Positions 52,301-64,000 of a stretch of DNA of 64,000 bases are shown one piece after another (within the stretch, counting starts at the first letter, position 1; the number at the start of each line of letters is the position of its first letter). Location: contig NC_079888.1 of the NCBI RefSeq assembly GCF_029227915.1, positions 12,073,001 to 12,137,000 of the forward strand, given 5' to 3'. The notes beneath the pieces are model-generated. The model ran no database searches. It saw only the letters and a program-made list of their open reading frames with translations, and was not told the origin of the DNA. A program made the translations under genes and the position numbers. The DNA is from Hydractinia symbiolongicarpus (taxonomy: Eukaryota; Cnidaria; Hydrozoa; Anthoathecata; Hydractiniidae).

Positions 52301-54787
52301 GAATTTGAGAAAAGATAATTTCAAAAAGCTTTTACATAACCAACTTGATAAATGAAATTATAAGTTACACTAGTTTGTTTCTATTTTTAGGTATGTTATA
52401 TGATGTTCAGGAACTTGTTGAATGTCCTTCTATATATATATTGGGATTTTGTAAAGATAGTATTGCAGAGAAATTGTCATATGTTGAAACAAGGCTTGGT
52501 GATATAGAGGCGATGGCAAAACCACTTATCATCAATGACACAAATGTTTCGCACGTAATGAGGTTTTTTCATGGTGTGTATAATACTTTACAGTAATTGT
52601 GAAACTTTTAACTTTTATTGACATACATTTGTTTAAAAAAATTGCACTGAAAACAACATCGTAAATTGAAGATTTTTTTGTAGGTGATCATCCTGAAATA
52701 CAGTATGAGAGTGGTAATTTACATGGAGGTAACTTTCCATGCCCATGTGGGTGTAGGAAGAGCCGATTCACTGATATAGCACATGTTTACAGTACAAATA
52801 TGATGTCTCTTGATGAGAGAAGGCAAAAGGTATATATATCTACATATACACATATACACACACATATATATATATATATATAATATATCTATATCTATAT
52901 CTCTATATATATATATGTGTATATATATATATGTGTATATGTTTACAGACAATTGCTGGACCAGCTGGTTGTAAAAAAAAAGCTGTTTCCCCATTTCATC
53001 AACTTAACATTGAAGATTTGAGTTTGGAAGTCAACTATCGTAACCTTGACCGACATACGTCTATTCATGAAAAAATGCTCAAAAAGAATTTAGGTTTAAT
53101 ATTAAAGAATGATTTGGCAGGTTAGCACAAAATTTATAAAAGAAAATTGATTCATTATATAAAAAACCATTTATAAAACTAGTTTTTGAATGTCTTTTCA
53201 CAACAGGTATTGCTCGTGTTCCAGCTCTTAGCTTTGGTAACGAACACACAGAAATGGCTGCCCTTAATCTTGGAAAATATGAAGTAATGCCAATCGAACC
53301 ATTGCATGATTGCAAAGGACATATAAAAAATATTTGGGATGTTCTACACGAAGTTCTCAGTACTGACGAAAATAAGATTTTTCAACAATCCTTGGAAGCA
53401 ACATATGGATACAAAGATCAAGTAAGAGGATCAGACTACCGCTTATCAACAATAGTTGCATACCAAGCAATGAAAAATAAGTGTCATGAAGCAGTTGAAG
53501 ATCTCCTATACACTTTAATGGAGATTGTACGGTTAGCGTATGGGAAATCTCTGAAACGATCGCCAAAATATATTTTACGCTTGCACAATATCTGCTTCCG
53601 TCACATGATACTATGCCAATCAGTACTGGGTACAAAGTTGAAAAGTATCTCAAAAGAAAAGTTGTATGGTATATACTATCATTCACTTACAACACATTTG
53701 CCAGAAGTTTCGCGAATCGTTGCTCCAAGTTCCTTACACACAGAGAACGAAGAACAGCTGTTCAGCAAAATCAAATCAATAAGCTTAAGAACATCGTCAA
53801 GAACTTTGGAGGCAATACGTGATAACAGCATCATACGTATCCAGGAGGAGCAAAAGTTCAATGCTAAAGAAAAGCTTGTAAAGTCAACCTCTTCCAAGAT
53901 ATCTGCATTTTCAAAAGTGGTTGGTAAGTTAAGTTATTGTATGACAGCTTTGATGACAAAAATCACAAAAACCCGTGCATTAATAATATTGAATTTTATT
54001 TAAAAACTATATATTGCTAACTATTATTGAAACATTTCCATGTTAAAGAACAAAGTATTTCTCTAAATGCTATATGGTATTTTAGATGGGCATGAACGGA
54101 GCTGTTTTGACATAGATATGCCATTGAGAGATTACCAGGCTCACTTAGAAAGGATAGGTGACTTTCTGGTATGTGGCATTGGTGTTTGGTGGCATAGGGA
54201 GAATGGAAAATTTGTATTCCATGATGACGAGAAGGACGATGATTTTAAATGGGAGGGTCCTGAAATGACAAATTTTAAAACACACAACCTTCAATCAGTC
54301 GCGAATGAAGTGCAAGCCTGTTGGAAAAGGTGCATTACAGAAGACATTGATTTGCCTATCACAAAAATAAATATTTATAACAAGGACGGTGATTTTGAAA
54401 ATTGCAAGGTTTGATTTTAATTTGTTAGTTATTCTCCTTCAATTTTTCTCCATTTTTAAGCCAATTTTTTACTGGCTTACGTTGTTTCATATATGGATCT
54501 CAATTTGCTGACAAGTGAAACAAAACCTATATATACATTTAACAATAAAAAGTTTTTAGTCGTGTAGTCGATTATGTATATAAATATATACCAATTTGCA
54601 AAAATTCATGGCTAAGATTTTAACTTTAATTTAAATTCAGGTCATTCATAATGATGAGTTAACACTACTTAATACTGATGATAATATTCAAACTGAAGAG
54701 GATGAAAACACTGTGATTGATATATCAATGGAGCAGCAACCTGGTTTTCTGAATATGGCAGATGAAAAAAATGATTTTGACAGCTAA
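49360..54787 (+). CDS. Putative transposase of the 7.8-kb element, ten exons
   Basis: Exons: 49360-50359, 50440-50573, 51526-51685, 51889-52281, 52391-52573, 52684-52829, 52949-53120, 53207-53923, 54086-54408, 54641-54787. All introns are GT/AG and all phases fit, giving 1,124 residues. A start at 49308 (MADIQRELEAEKFIL) is possible if a small intron or shift follows. In order: a basic N-terminal region with HTIHNCEGC; an Asn/Thr/Pro-rich linker; a helix-turn-helix-like INYSELARKYNI (from 379); WSDHSS (Asp529); a metal-binding-like CPCGC (643-647); EPLHDCKGH (Asp764); TENEEQLF (Glu909-912); and a C-terminal WWH block. The Asp, Asp and Glu are my candidates for a DDE triad. I recall similar uncharacterised proteins in cnidarian genomes, but no named family. 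Catalysis is inferred from its position between the terminal repeats. Confidence 0.82.
50735..51310 (-). pseudogene. Penelope-like element 3' fragment in transposase intron 2
   Basis: On the minus strand from 51307: VTSVIYKCEV, then KKVYIGLTEKSFKTRFNGHK, SSYVWDLKEK, and, after a frameshift near 51070, CPLCLQEKFEI, LLNKRSELIAKCRHTNKFLL. This is the GIY-YIG endonuclease and C-terminal Cys/His block of a PLE, of a different subfamily from the copy at 931-10095. A hammerhead ribozyme follows at the 3' side in the same orientation. A short (TA)n run borders it at 51320-51341. It is a truncated retrocopy in an intron and need not affect the host transposon's coding. Confidence 0.85.
50737..50777 (-). 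ncRNA. Hammerhead ribozyme of the Penelope-like element
   Basis: On the minus strand: stem I TTTGG pairs with CCGAA (one G-U); core CTGATGA; stem II GTGT-ATA-ACAC; core GAAA; a short stem III ACT-CGG-AGT; then TA as the expected cleavage dinucleotide. All conserved core nucleotides are present. Hammerheads with very short stem III are known in Penelope-like elements, where they process the tandem RNA. Location downstream of and in line with the GIY-YIG fragment fits that. Activity of this copy is untested. Confidence 0.85.
52850..52941 (+). repeat. TA-rich microsatellite in transposase intron 6
   Basis: Mixed TATATA, CACATA and TATCTA runs fill most of the intron between exons 6 and 7, ending just before the acceptor at 52948. 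Confidence 0.8.
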
Positions 54788-55177
54788 GGTCATCACATGG
54801 AAAAGAAAGTTGACAAGCAAGTCATGCAGGTTGAACAAGAAATTCCGTTGGAATCAGAAATTGCACGAAAGTTAAAGTTTGTCATTGGCTATTGTGATAA
54901 ATTGAAAGAATTCGACTATCATCATAGTGTATACAAAGACACGAAACGTGAATATTCTAGAAAAAAGTGTAAAGTGTTGATTACACATTTTCGAAAGTTA
55001 GTTTTAGATGCCGAAAGTGAAGCAGAAACCTTTATAAAACAATGGGAGAAAGAATTTGTTATAAAGAATTCCAGAGTACCAAACATCAAAGACTTAAAGA
55101 CAAATGATAATTATATGAAAAAGTATAAAGTTGCATATGTTGGTAAAAAAATACTTTGCCAGTGGAAAGATATTTAA
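54788..55177 (+). pseudogene. C-terminal continuation of the transposase after one in-frame TAA
   Basis: The frame of exon 10 stays open directly after the TAA at 54785-54787 for another 129 codons, reading through MEKKVDKQVMQ, IARKLKFVIGYCDKLKEFD and IKQWEKEF to a stop at 55177. AATAAA lies five bases beyond that second stop and none lies between the two stops. The segment is charged, helical and codon-like. The simplest reading is a recent nonsense change in a protein of about 1,250 residues. Stop readthrough or a separate small protein starting at 54797 are alternatives. Confidence 0.7.
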
Positions 55178-56303
55178 TGATAATAAACTTTCACATTAGA
55201 AATTTTCTCAAACTTTTTTAGACACATTTTTTGAAATAATATATAGCTAAGAATTTTTGAGTCTTTTGAAAATTTCTAATGTAAAATATAGCTTTTTTAA
55301 ACATATATAGCTTTAATGTATTTACTTACTGGCTATACTTAATCTAAGAGAATACTAGCTAAATTGCTTTTCTAATTAAGCTTCTCTTTTTGTACAGAGG
55401 TGGGACTTGCACCCACAACTATTTTAGCTAGCTAATCTGCTGTGATCTACGACATTTCCAGGTATTATTAATTAAATATATATATAACTTTAATTATGCT
55501 TTTACTAGTAGTTTAAATATATATTAGTTATAATTTAACAAACCTTGATTTTCTGTGTAATCACTACGGGTACCTTTGTCAACGTTACGTTCCTGAAGAT
55601 GGCGGTGCCTTCCTTCACAAACTTAAAAAATTGGCTCATCATCGATGTAGTCATACACAAAAACACACGTCAAAACAAACACGTCAGATAGCAAAACGCG
55701 GTATAAAATTGTGAAAAACGCGGTATATACGTGCTTTACCCGAAATAATTCCAGACGTTCCGTAAGTTGCCCGAAATTGCTTCCACATAATACTTCAAAT
55801 TCCTCAACTGTGACATCAGAAATTGCTAAGAGATGGCTATCATCAGATTGCCCAACATCATTACTCAGCATCGGATCTATATCTTGGAAAGGATCAATCG
55901 ATGGCATTTTGCCTGAACCGAACAAAACCAACAGAAGAGATAGCGGTTGGAAATCTGTTTAATTTTGTCATGACGTCGCCGCCTACAGTCGTTACACCGC
56001 AAGCCCCGGCAAAAGAAAGAAAAGTCTGCATCCACAAGCACTGTTTCAAATAATCGGGACACCCGAGAAATGCTCGCAGCTCCAAAGAAGAAAAAACACC
56101 AAGTGTTATTGTAGTTGACGACGAATAAAGTAGAAATAAATCATTACTTTTGACAATTCCCCGTTTTTATGATTTTTTTTATGGTGAAAAAACTTTCGCG
56201 TTCTGAAAAATATCCATGATTTTGTGTGAAAAAACTTTCGCGTTTTGATGATTTAGAATTTCCAAAGTCGCAAAAATGACCAAAAAACGCAAACGCGAAA
56301 AAC
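55178..56303. other. 3' flank of the transposase inside the transposon; possible small exon
   Basis: AATAAA at 55182-55187 probably ends the transposase mRNA. On the minus strand an acidic frame from 55909 (MPSIDPFQDIDPMLSNDVGQ) runs to LELFR before a GTAAAG donor-like site and could be an exon of a second gene. A T-arm-like GTGGGTGCAAGTCCCAC (minus strand, near 55400) suggests a tRNA-derived SINE piece. None of these is firm. Confidence 0.35.
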
Positions 56304-56341
56304 GCAAAAGTTAATGCCCGCGAAAGTTTCTGCCCCTAAAG

Positions 56342-57512
56342 TAGTCTTTAATAATAATAATAATAAAAAACACTATAAAAGAAGTCACTTGGTTAACAGG
56401 AGAACATGCTTTTGTAAATGTTATCTCTTTCTAGAAAGCCTTTTTGTTGTAAATTTAGTTAAGGTGGCGTTTCTGGTGCGTTTCACGGTAACGGCGTTAA
56501 GTTTCCTTACTCTAGTTTTAGAAATGACGTTCTGACCATTCATGCTGGACATGTCAGTGCTATAAAGTTTAGTTTTCTATCAATTGTTAATTAAGACTGC
56601 TTTGTCACAGAAATAATATGTCTTCCTTCTCGCTATTATTTCAGGATTTTTAAAGTGTTGTAAGTCACGTAAATATGTGCTTTCAAATATAACATGCCGC
56701 ACATGAAATAGTTGGATTAAGTAACAAGCATCTCTTTTATTATCTTTTGCCTGTTAATAATGTCCGGTTTATTTGATTAAAGGAAAAAAAATAAGTTTCA
56801 AAATCTGTCATTGGAAAATATTTTTCCTACAACGCGATTTAACTATACATCTATGCAGTATTATCGCCCTCAAAGGCCCGTGGCTCAATAGTATTCCACT
56901 GGTATAGGCACCGTTAATCTATAAGGATAAATCTTTCTTAGCCACATCATCCCTAGATATTATAGAGGCTTTTAAATTATGGAGGTCTTCTGGGACTAGG
57001 TAATCAAGTGAAATGTGAGGGGCAACAAAGAACCAAATAATCAACAAAACAGGCTCGGTACTCTATAAAATACATGTGTATTATAATACTCAAATTTCTG
57101 TCTGTGAGCCAAAAATATTGGCTGGGAGTAGCGACAGGGAAAAGCTCGCGTTTTTTTTGGTTAAGTTTGTTTTGGTCAAGTTTATTTGTTTAAGGATAGC
57201 TCAAAATTGTGGTGATAAATATCAGTGATTACGAAAATATAAAGTTTCTCCTCAGTTATTCGCGACGCATGAGCGTGAAAAGACTTTTTAAGATTTTAAA
57301 TATGACGAATGACAGATCTTTAATACAGTGGCTCACAAGTTTCACGGCAAAAGAAAAAAAGATCTCGGCAAAACAAGAAAGTTCAGAAAATAATATCAAT
57401 TCACTTGTCATCTAGCTGTGTGGGTAGTAGTGGATATGTATAGTTAATAAAATTCCAATATCCTGGCACGTTCTTTGTATGAAAGTACTATTAAATACTT
57501 TATAACCTAATT
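56342..57512. other. No gene recognised
   Basis: AT-rich DNA beginning with a short (AAT)n run near 56350. A 68-residue frame at 57209-57415 has no recognisable domain. Confidence 0.45.
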
Positions 57513-57830
57513 GAGGCGGGCTGACTCGGTTGACCGTGCTGGCTCGGCTGAAACACATGAAAAAATAAAAATGTGTTCATATGACAGGCGAGCCTGCATT
57601 GGCGAGATGAAATTAACAATAGATTTAAAAAAAATTCTCATCAATTATTTAAATTCGAAATATATTCTTTTGTCTTCATTGTTTATGGATCTTTTGTGAA
57701 ATGTAAACAATTTTTCCACCCCGGCTGGCCGAGATGTAAAAAACTTCATATGAACACGAGATGAAAATCACCCCGGCTAGCCGAGCCAGCCCGCGTAACC
57801 GAGCCAGCCCGCCTCCATGTGAACAGCCCC
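57513..57830. mobile_element. About 320-bp MITE with GAGGCGGGCTG ends
   Basis: GAGGCGGGCTGACTCGGTTG at the left matches, inverted, the right end (GAGCCAGCCCGCCTC), with further GCTGGCTCGGCT copies inside both arms. The right side continues with CATGTGAACAGCCCC, which the left lacks, so the left end may be truncated. GC-rich arms surround an AT-rich centre. No coding frame. Confidence 0.65.
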
Positions 57831-57857
57831 TTAATTTGTTAGTTATACCATTTTCAA

Positions 57858-59450
57858 GTGGCCGAACGTGATGAACAGAGTTTGATAAGGTACTACTTTG
57901 AACATGGTTATGAGTATGATGGAAATTTAAAATTCCTTAAAGGAGAGGCGAACAAGAAACTATTTTGTGGCAGCCAGAAAATAAATCTTAAGCGAGAGAA
58001 AAATATATATAGATTTCCAAATCCTAAAATCTGCTAAGATAACTACTATAATGCCAAATATAAAACTATATTTCACGACTAACTACCTATATATCTTTCT
58101 AACAACATTTTTATAAAAATTCCATGACTGTGGGGTGAAAATAAGTAGGTTTTAAATGTACTTTTTAGTAGGCAACACAAGTAACATCTTTTACTTGAGA
58201 TAACCATGAATATTTTACGTACTATAGTAGTAACAGCTTTTTATAACCTTCGTTTAAACTTCTTTGAACTTAAGAAATACCTGTCATAACCAACAACAAT
58301 ATTTTTTCATGTTTTGAGACCCTTTTCCACAACATACTACCAACTTCGAACGATAAAGTTTGTTGTCATGAGATGGCGCCAAATTTGAATAAATATACAG
58401 ACCGGAAACATTCAATAACAAATCGAACGTGCAATATGGTGGCTTCATCTTTCTTCCTTGGTTTTTTACTTTCTTTATCTTTACTCGCTATTTTATTGGC
58501 AAGTTAAGTAGTACAAAATAATAAAAATATGTTCTTTACATGTTGTTCAACATTTCCGCCATTTTGATCTTCAACTTTGTGTACATTGACCCCGTGACCA
58601 TCACAATAAAGAGAAATATATCCCATTGTTTTTTTTAATTTAGCCACCCGTTTGACAAATGCGTAAAAAAACTCAATTATAAATAATTCAGCACTCGAGC
58701 AAGCGAGCAAGCCAATCAGTCTGGTCTTTAAAATCAACACTTATCATAAACTTTTATTCAGCAGCCGTGCCGCAGCGCAGTTCGCCTCTCCTTTAAAGAT
58801 TGCCACAATTAGCAGCACACTCTTACGTCGATTTAACTGTACTGTTTAAACAGATGGTTAGGTTAGATGGTTAGGTTAGATCTACATAATGATTACAAAG
58901 AACTGACATTATGGGTATTCAGTCATCAAATGAGTATCCAGCTATATGGCAGTCATTTTGTCTAAAGGAATACACGTGCCTCGGTGTTTGGTGTTAAACT
59001 AAAAGAAAACATCGTCTCAAAAGACGAACTTACAGTAATCCTGGGCCAGACTATATGTAGCATGTAGGTGGCTATGATAAGCTTAACTCCCTTCGGTTTT
59101 CCAATACATGAGGTGAAAGATGGTTATAGGAGAAAGGTCCTATGGTTAAACTGTCCCCGTACCGTAGCAAACTTGTTTTTATGTTACGTGAAGGATTGTG
59201 GTGGTTGCCCTGTGAAGCTTGTAACTGATTTGGGAATTATAACAATTTAGCCGCTGCTCTACACGCTTATTTTGGGAAGATGTGCATCTGCACATAGGAA
59301 AGAACATAATGGTTATGGTATTGTTTTTCGGGGGTCATTCAAAAGGACTTGGATGTTGATAAAAACAATTTACATAATATAAAATCTCGCTTTGACACTT
59401 TCCAAATATTTTGTACTTTTTACCATCTCGTAGTGAAGGAAAAGAAAATC
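57858..59450 (+). pseudogene. Second IS3-like integrase copy, decayed and split
   Basis: The first part reads AERDEQSLIRYYFEHGYEYD then GNLKFLK, like the N terminus of IS3-like integrase proteins. An 852-bp element interrupts it, and joining the flanks continues LKDCHN. Further on, GYDKL, a frameshift, then TPFGFPIHEV, KVLWLNC, ANLFLCYVKDCGGCPV, KLVTDLG and, after stops, AHR match the integrase core around the second Asp. It belongs to a different subgroup from the gene at 27358-29265 (DGYDKL type rather than DGNHKL). Several stops and shifts show it is dead. Confidence 0.65.
57941..58792. mobile_element. 852-bp TTAA-flanked TIR element
   Basis: AGGAGAGGCGAAC at the left is matched exactly by GTTCGCCTCTCCT at the right. 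TTAA lies at 57937-57940 and 58793-58796. TTAA duplications are typical of piggyBac and Kolobok elements. The interior has only a 78-residue minus-strand frame, so the copy is non-autonomous. It interrupts the decayed integrase N terminus. Confidence 0.8.
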
Positions 59451-62960
<3,510 letters not shown>

Positions 62961-62968
62961 CTTGCAAT

Positions 62969-63440
62969 TGTGGCATTATTATTTTTTTGGCAATTTAGAT
63001 CAAGCAGTGATTGTGCCTATTTTGGTGATTGGCAACTGTTTGGATACACCTATTTTATCGCACCATTGATTGGCTACGCAATATTTAGTTACCTTCTAAC
63101 ATCGTGTTTTAAAAAGTGTCAAAGTAAAGGAGTATGCTGCACTGGTATTACAGGTTTACTTTCGATAATTAGCAATAATTTCCTTGTTAATTTTGCTTTA
63201 TTATCGAATTGGAAATGTTGGTTGATGGTACTTCTGATTATTCTGACTATGTTTTCTCTCGTTCTTTATACCCTGTCCGACCCAACATTTACCGTTTTAA
63301 TTTGTGCGAAACTCGTCTATTCTTGTAAACAAGGATTTTTAGAAAACGTCGAATCTTTACACTGCAGTCCAGTCGAACTTTTGGGTGGAATGCTTATGGC
63401 ATGTATTACGGTCATACGAATTTTTGTTATCCTTAAGTAA
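62969..63440 (+). CDS. Hypothetical multi-pass membrane protein or exon
   Basis: A 156-residue open frame follows ATG at 62970. Hydrophobic stretches lie at FGYTYFIAPLIGYAIFSYLL, ITGLLSIISNNFLVNFALL, WLMVLLIILTMFSLVLYTL and LLGGMLMACITVIRIFVIL, consistent with four membrane spans, with Cys-rich loops between. I do not recognise the family. A TTTAG acceptor-like site at 62999 could mean it is a spliced exon rather than a single-exon gene. Hydrophobicity can also arise by chance in T-rich DNA, so it is tentative. Confidence 0.35.
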
Positions 63441-63455
63441 ATTCGTAGCATTTTC

Positions 63456-63572
63456 GTAGTATTTTATTTCGGATCATCATGATTTTAAGAAAAACCAGTT
63501 GTATAATGCTTTCTACAAGCTTTATACAACTGGTTTTTCCTAATGTCATGATAATCCGAAATAAAATACTAC
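63456..63572. repeat. 117-bp foldback element
   Basis: GTAGTATTTTATTTCGGAT at the left is perfectly matched by ATCCGAAATAAAATACTAC at the right, and the inner parts (AAAAACCAGTTGTATAA and TTATACAACTGGTTTTT) also pair, leaving a loop of about 15 nt. It could be a tiny MITE or a hairpin RNA source. It starts 16 bases after the membrane-protein-like frame ends. Confidence 0.85.
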
Positions 63573-63739
63573 AAAAATGGTTTGTGACAGGCATAGTGGA
63601 TGTGCTTATTTTCTTTGAAGTAGCCGAAAAAACATACCTAATATGTGAGTTCAATATTACGTGCCTACAGTGTATTAAATGTCAATAGTGTTTTTTAAAA
63701 TTAAAGGTTATAGCATTGCACTTTTACGTTTGAGGCCAA

Positions 63740-64000
63740 AACTCAGGTTATCTCATGCACGAGTAGTTAGGGACCAATTTTCTGAAGTAGGATCAACCCA
63801 TCAATTTCAGAACAGATAGGTTAAGGAAATCATTAAATTAACCTGTAAACATCATTATCTCTGTAACCTCTCGTCGAAAGCATACAATACTCTATACCCT
63901 TTCTTGATCTACGTTTTAACACAATAAAAGCATTAGGCTAAAAAAAATAAGTTTTTTTAAGTTTTTTTTGTTGTTTATGCCGTGCTGACGTCATCAAATT
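63740..64000 (-). repeat. Dispersed GACGTCA-bearing repeat, copy C (runs off the window)
   Basis: Read on the minus strand, TTGATGACGTCAGCAC, GATCAAGAAAGGGTATAG, AAATTGATGGGTTGATCC and AAATTGGTCCCTA follow the same order as copies A and B. It is more diverged and is cut by the window edge. Confidence 0.6.

Larger units (their letters stand above)
48536..56341 (+). mobile_element. 7.8-kb autonomous-type DNA transposon, TA flanks
   Basis: Both ends begin CTTTAGGGGCAGAAACTTTC; the terminal inverted repeats (48536-48573 and 56304-56341) match over 38 bp with one mismatch, and TA lies directly outside each. Subterminal regions repeat AACTTTCGCG. The phrase GTGAAAAAACTTTCGCG occurs once on the left (near 48683) and twice on the right (near 56184 and 56228). 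These look like transposase binding sites. A 23-bp inverted pair, 48847-48869 and 55751-55773, lies inside. The element carries a ten-exon gene on the plus strand. TA flanks recall Tc1/mariner targets, but the protein is far larger and unlike mariner transposases; I do not assign a named superfamily. Confidence 0.88.

Noticed and set aside
55385-55470. Functional tRNA gene on the minus strand
   Set aside because: A good T-arm (GTGGG TGCAAGT CCCAC) is present, but no matching acceptor, D-arm or anticodon arm could be found.

Overview
The window is AT-rich, intron-bearing eukaryotic DNA dominated by nested and decayed mobile elements, with two clear host genes. The gene families (nicotinic-type Cys-loop receptor, matrix metalloproteinase, Penelope-like retroelements with a hammerhead ribozyme, CR1/L2-like LINE, IS3-like integrases, HECT-domain copies) point to an invertebrate animal. 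A cnidarian, perhaps a hydrozoan, fits best. That is an inference from family content; the species is not recognisable from the sequence.

Layout. 0.9-10.1 kb: a decayed Penelope-like element (PLE) split in two by a 7.9-kb element with short terminal inverted repeats and a 5-bp target duplication. That insert carries repeats and a perfect 1,062-bp (GACA)n tract. 13.8-20.1 kb (+): a complete seven-exon nicotinic acetylcholine receptor alpha-like subunit with every splice junction in phase. 21.8-27.2 kb: a HECT-domain gene copy, broken by an antisense LINE that itself holds a smaller insertion. 27.4-29.3 kb (-): a four-exon IS3-like DDE integrase/transposase gene with one 1-nt frameshift and a 166-bp MITE in its last intron. 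37.4-39.1 kb (-): a five-exon, catalytic-domain-only matrix metalloproteinase with a very short prodomain. 40.5-42.3 kb: 74 units of a 25-bp satellite. 44.5-47.3 kb: a terminal-inverted-repeat element with GACGTC-palindrome-rich ends. 48.5-56.3 kb: a large TA-flanked DNA transposon carrying a ten-exon gene. 57.5-59.5 kb: a second, decayed integrase copy split by a TTAA-flanked element. The right end holds a 263-bp (AT)n tract, a membrane-protein-like ORF, a foldback and a repeat fragment.

The item most likely to be new is the 7,806-bp transposon at 48536-56341. Its near-perfect 38-bp terminal repeats, repeated subterminal AACTTTCGCG motifs and TA flanks enclose a gene whose ten exons join in frame into a protein of about 1,124 residues. 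Only one in-frame TAA separates it from a further C-terminal segment. A 166-bp MITE 21 kb away has related ends and the same TA flanks. An intron of the gene holds an antisense PLE fragment ending in a hammerhead ribozyme with a complete core.
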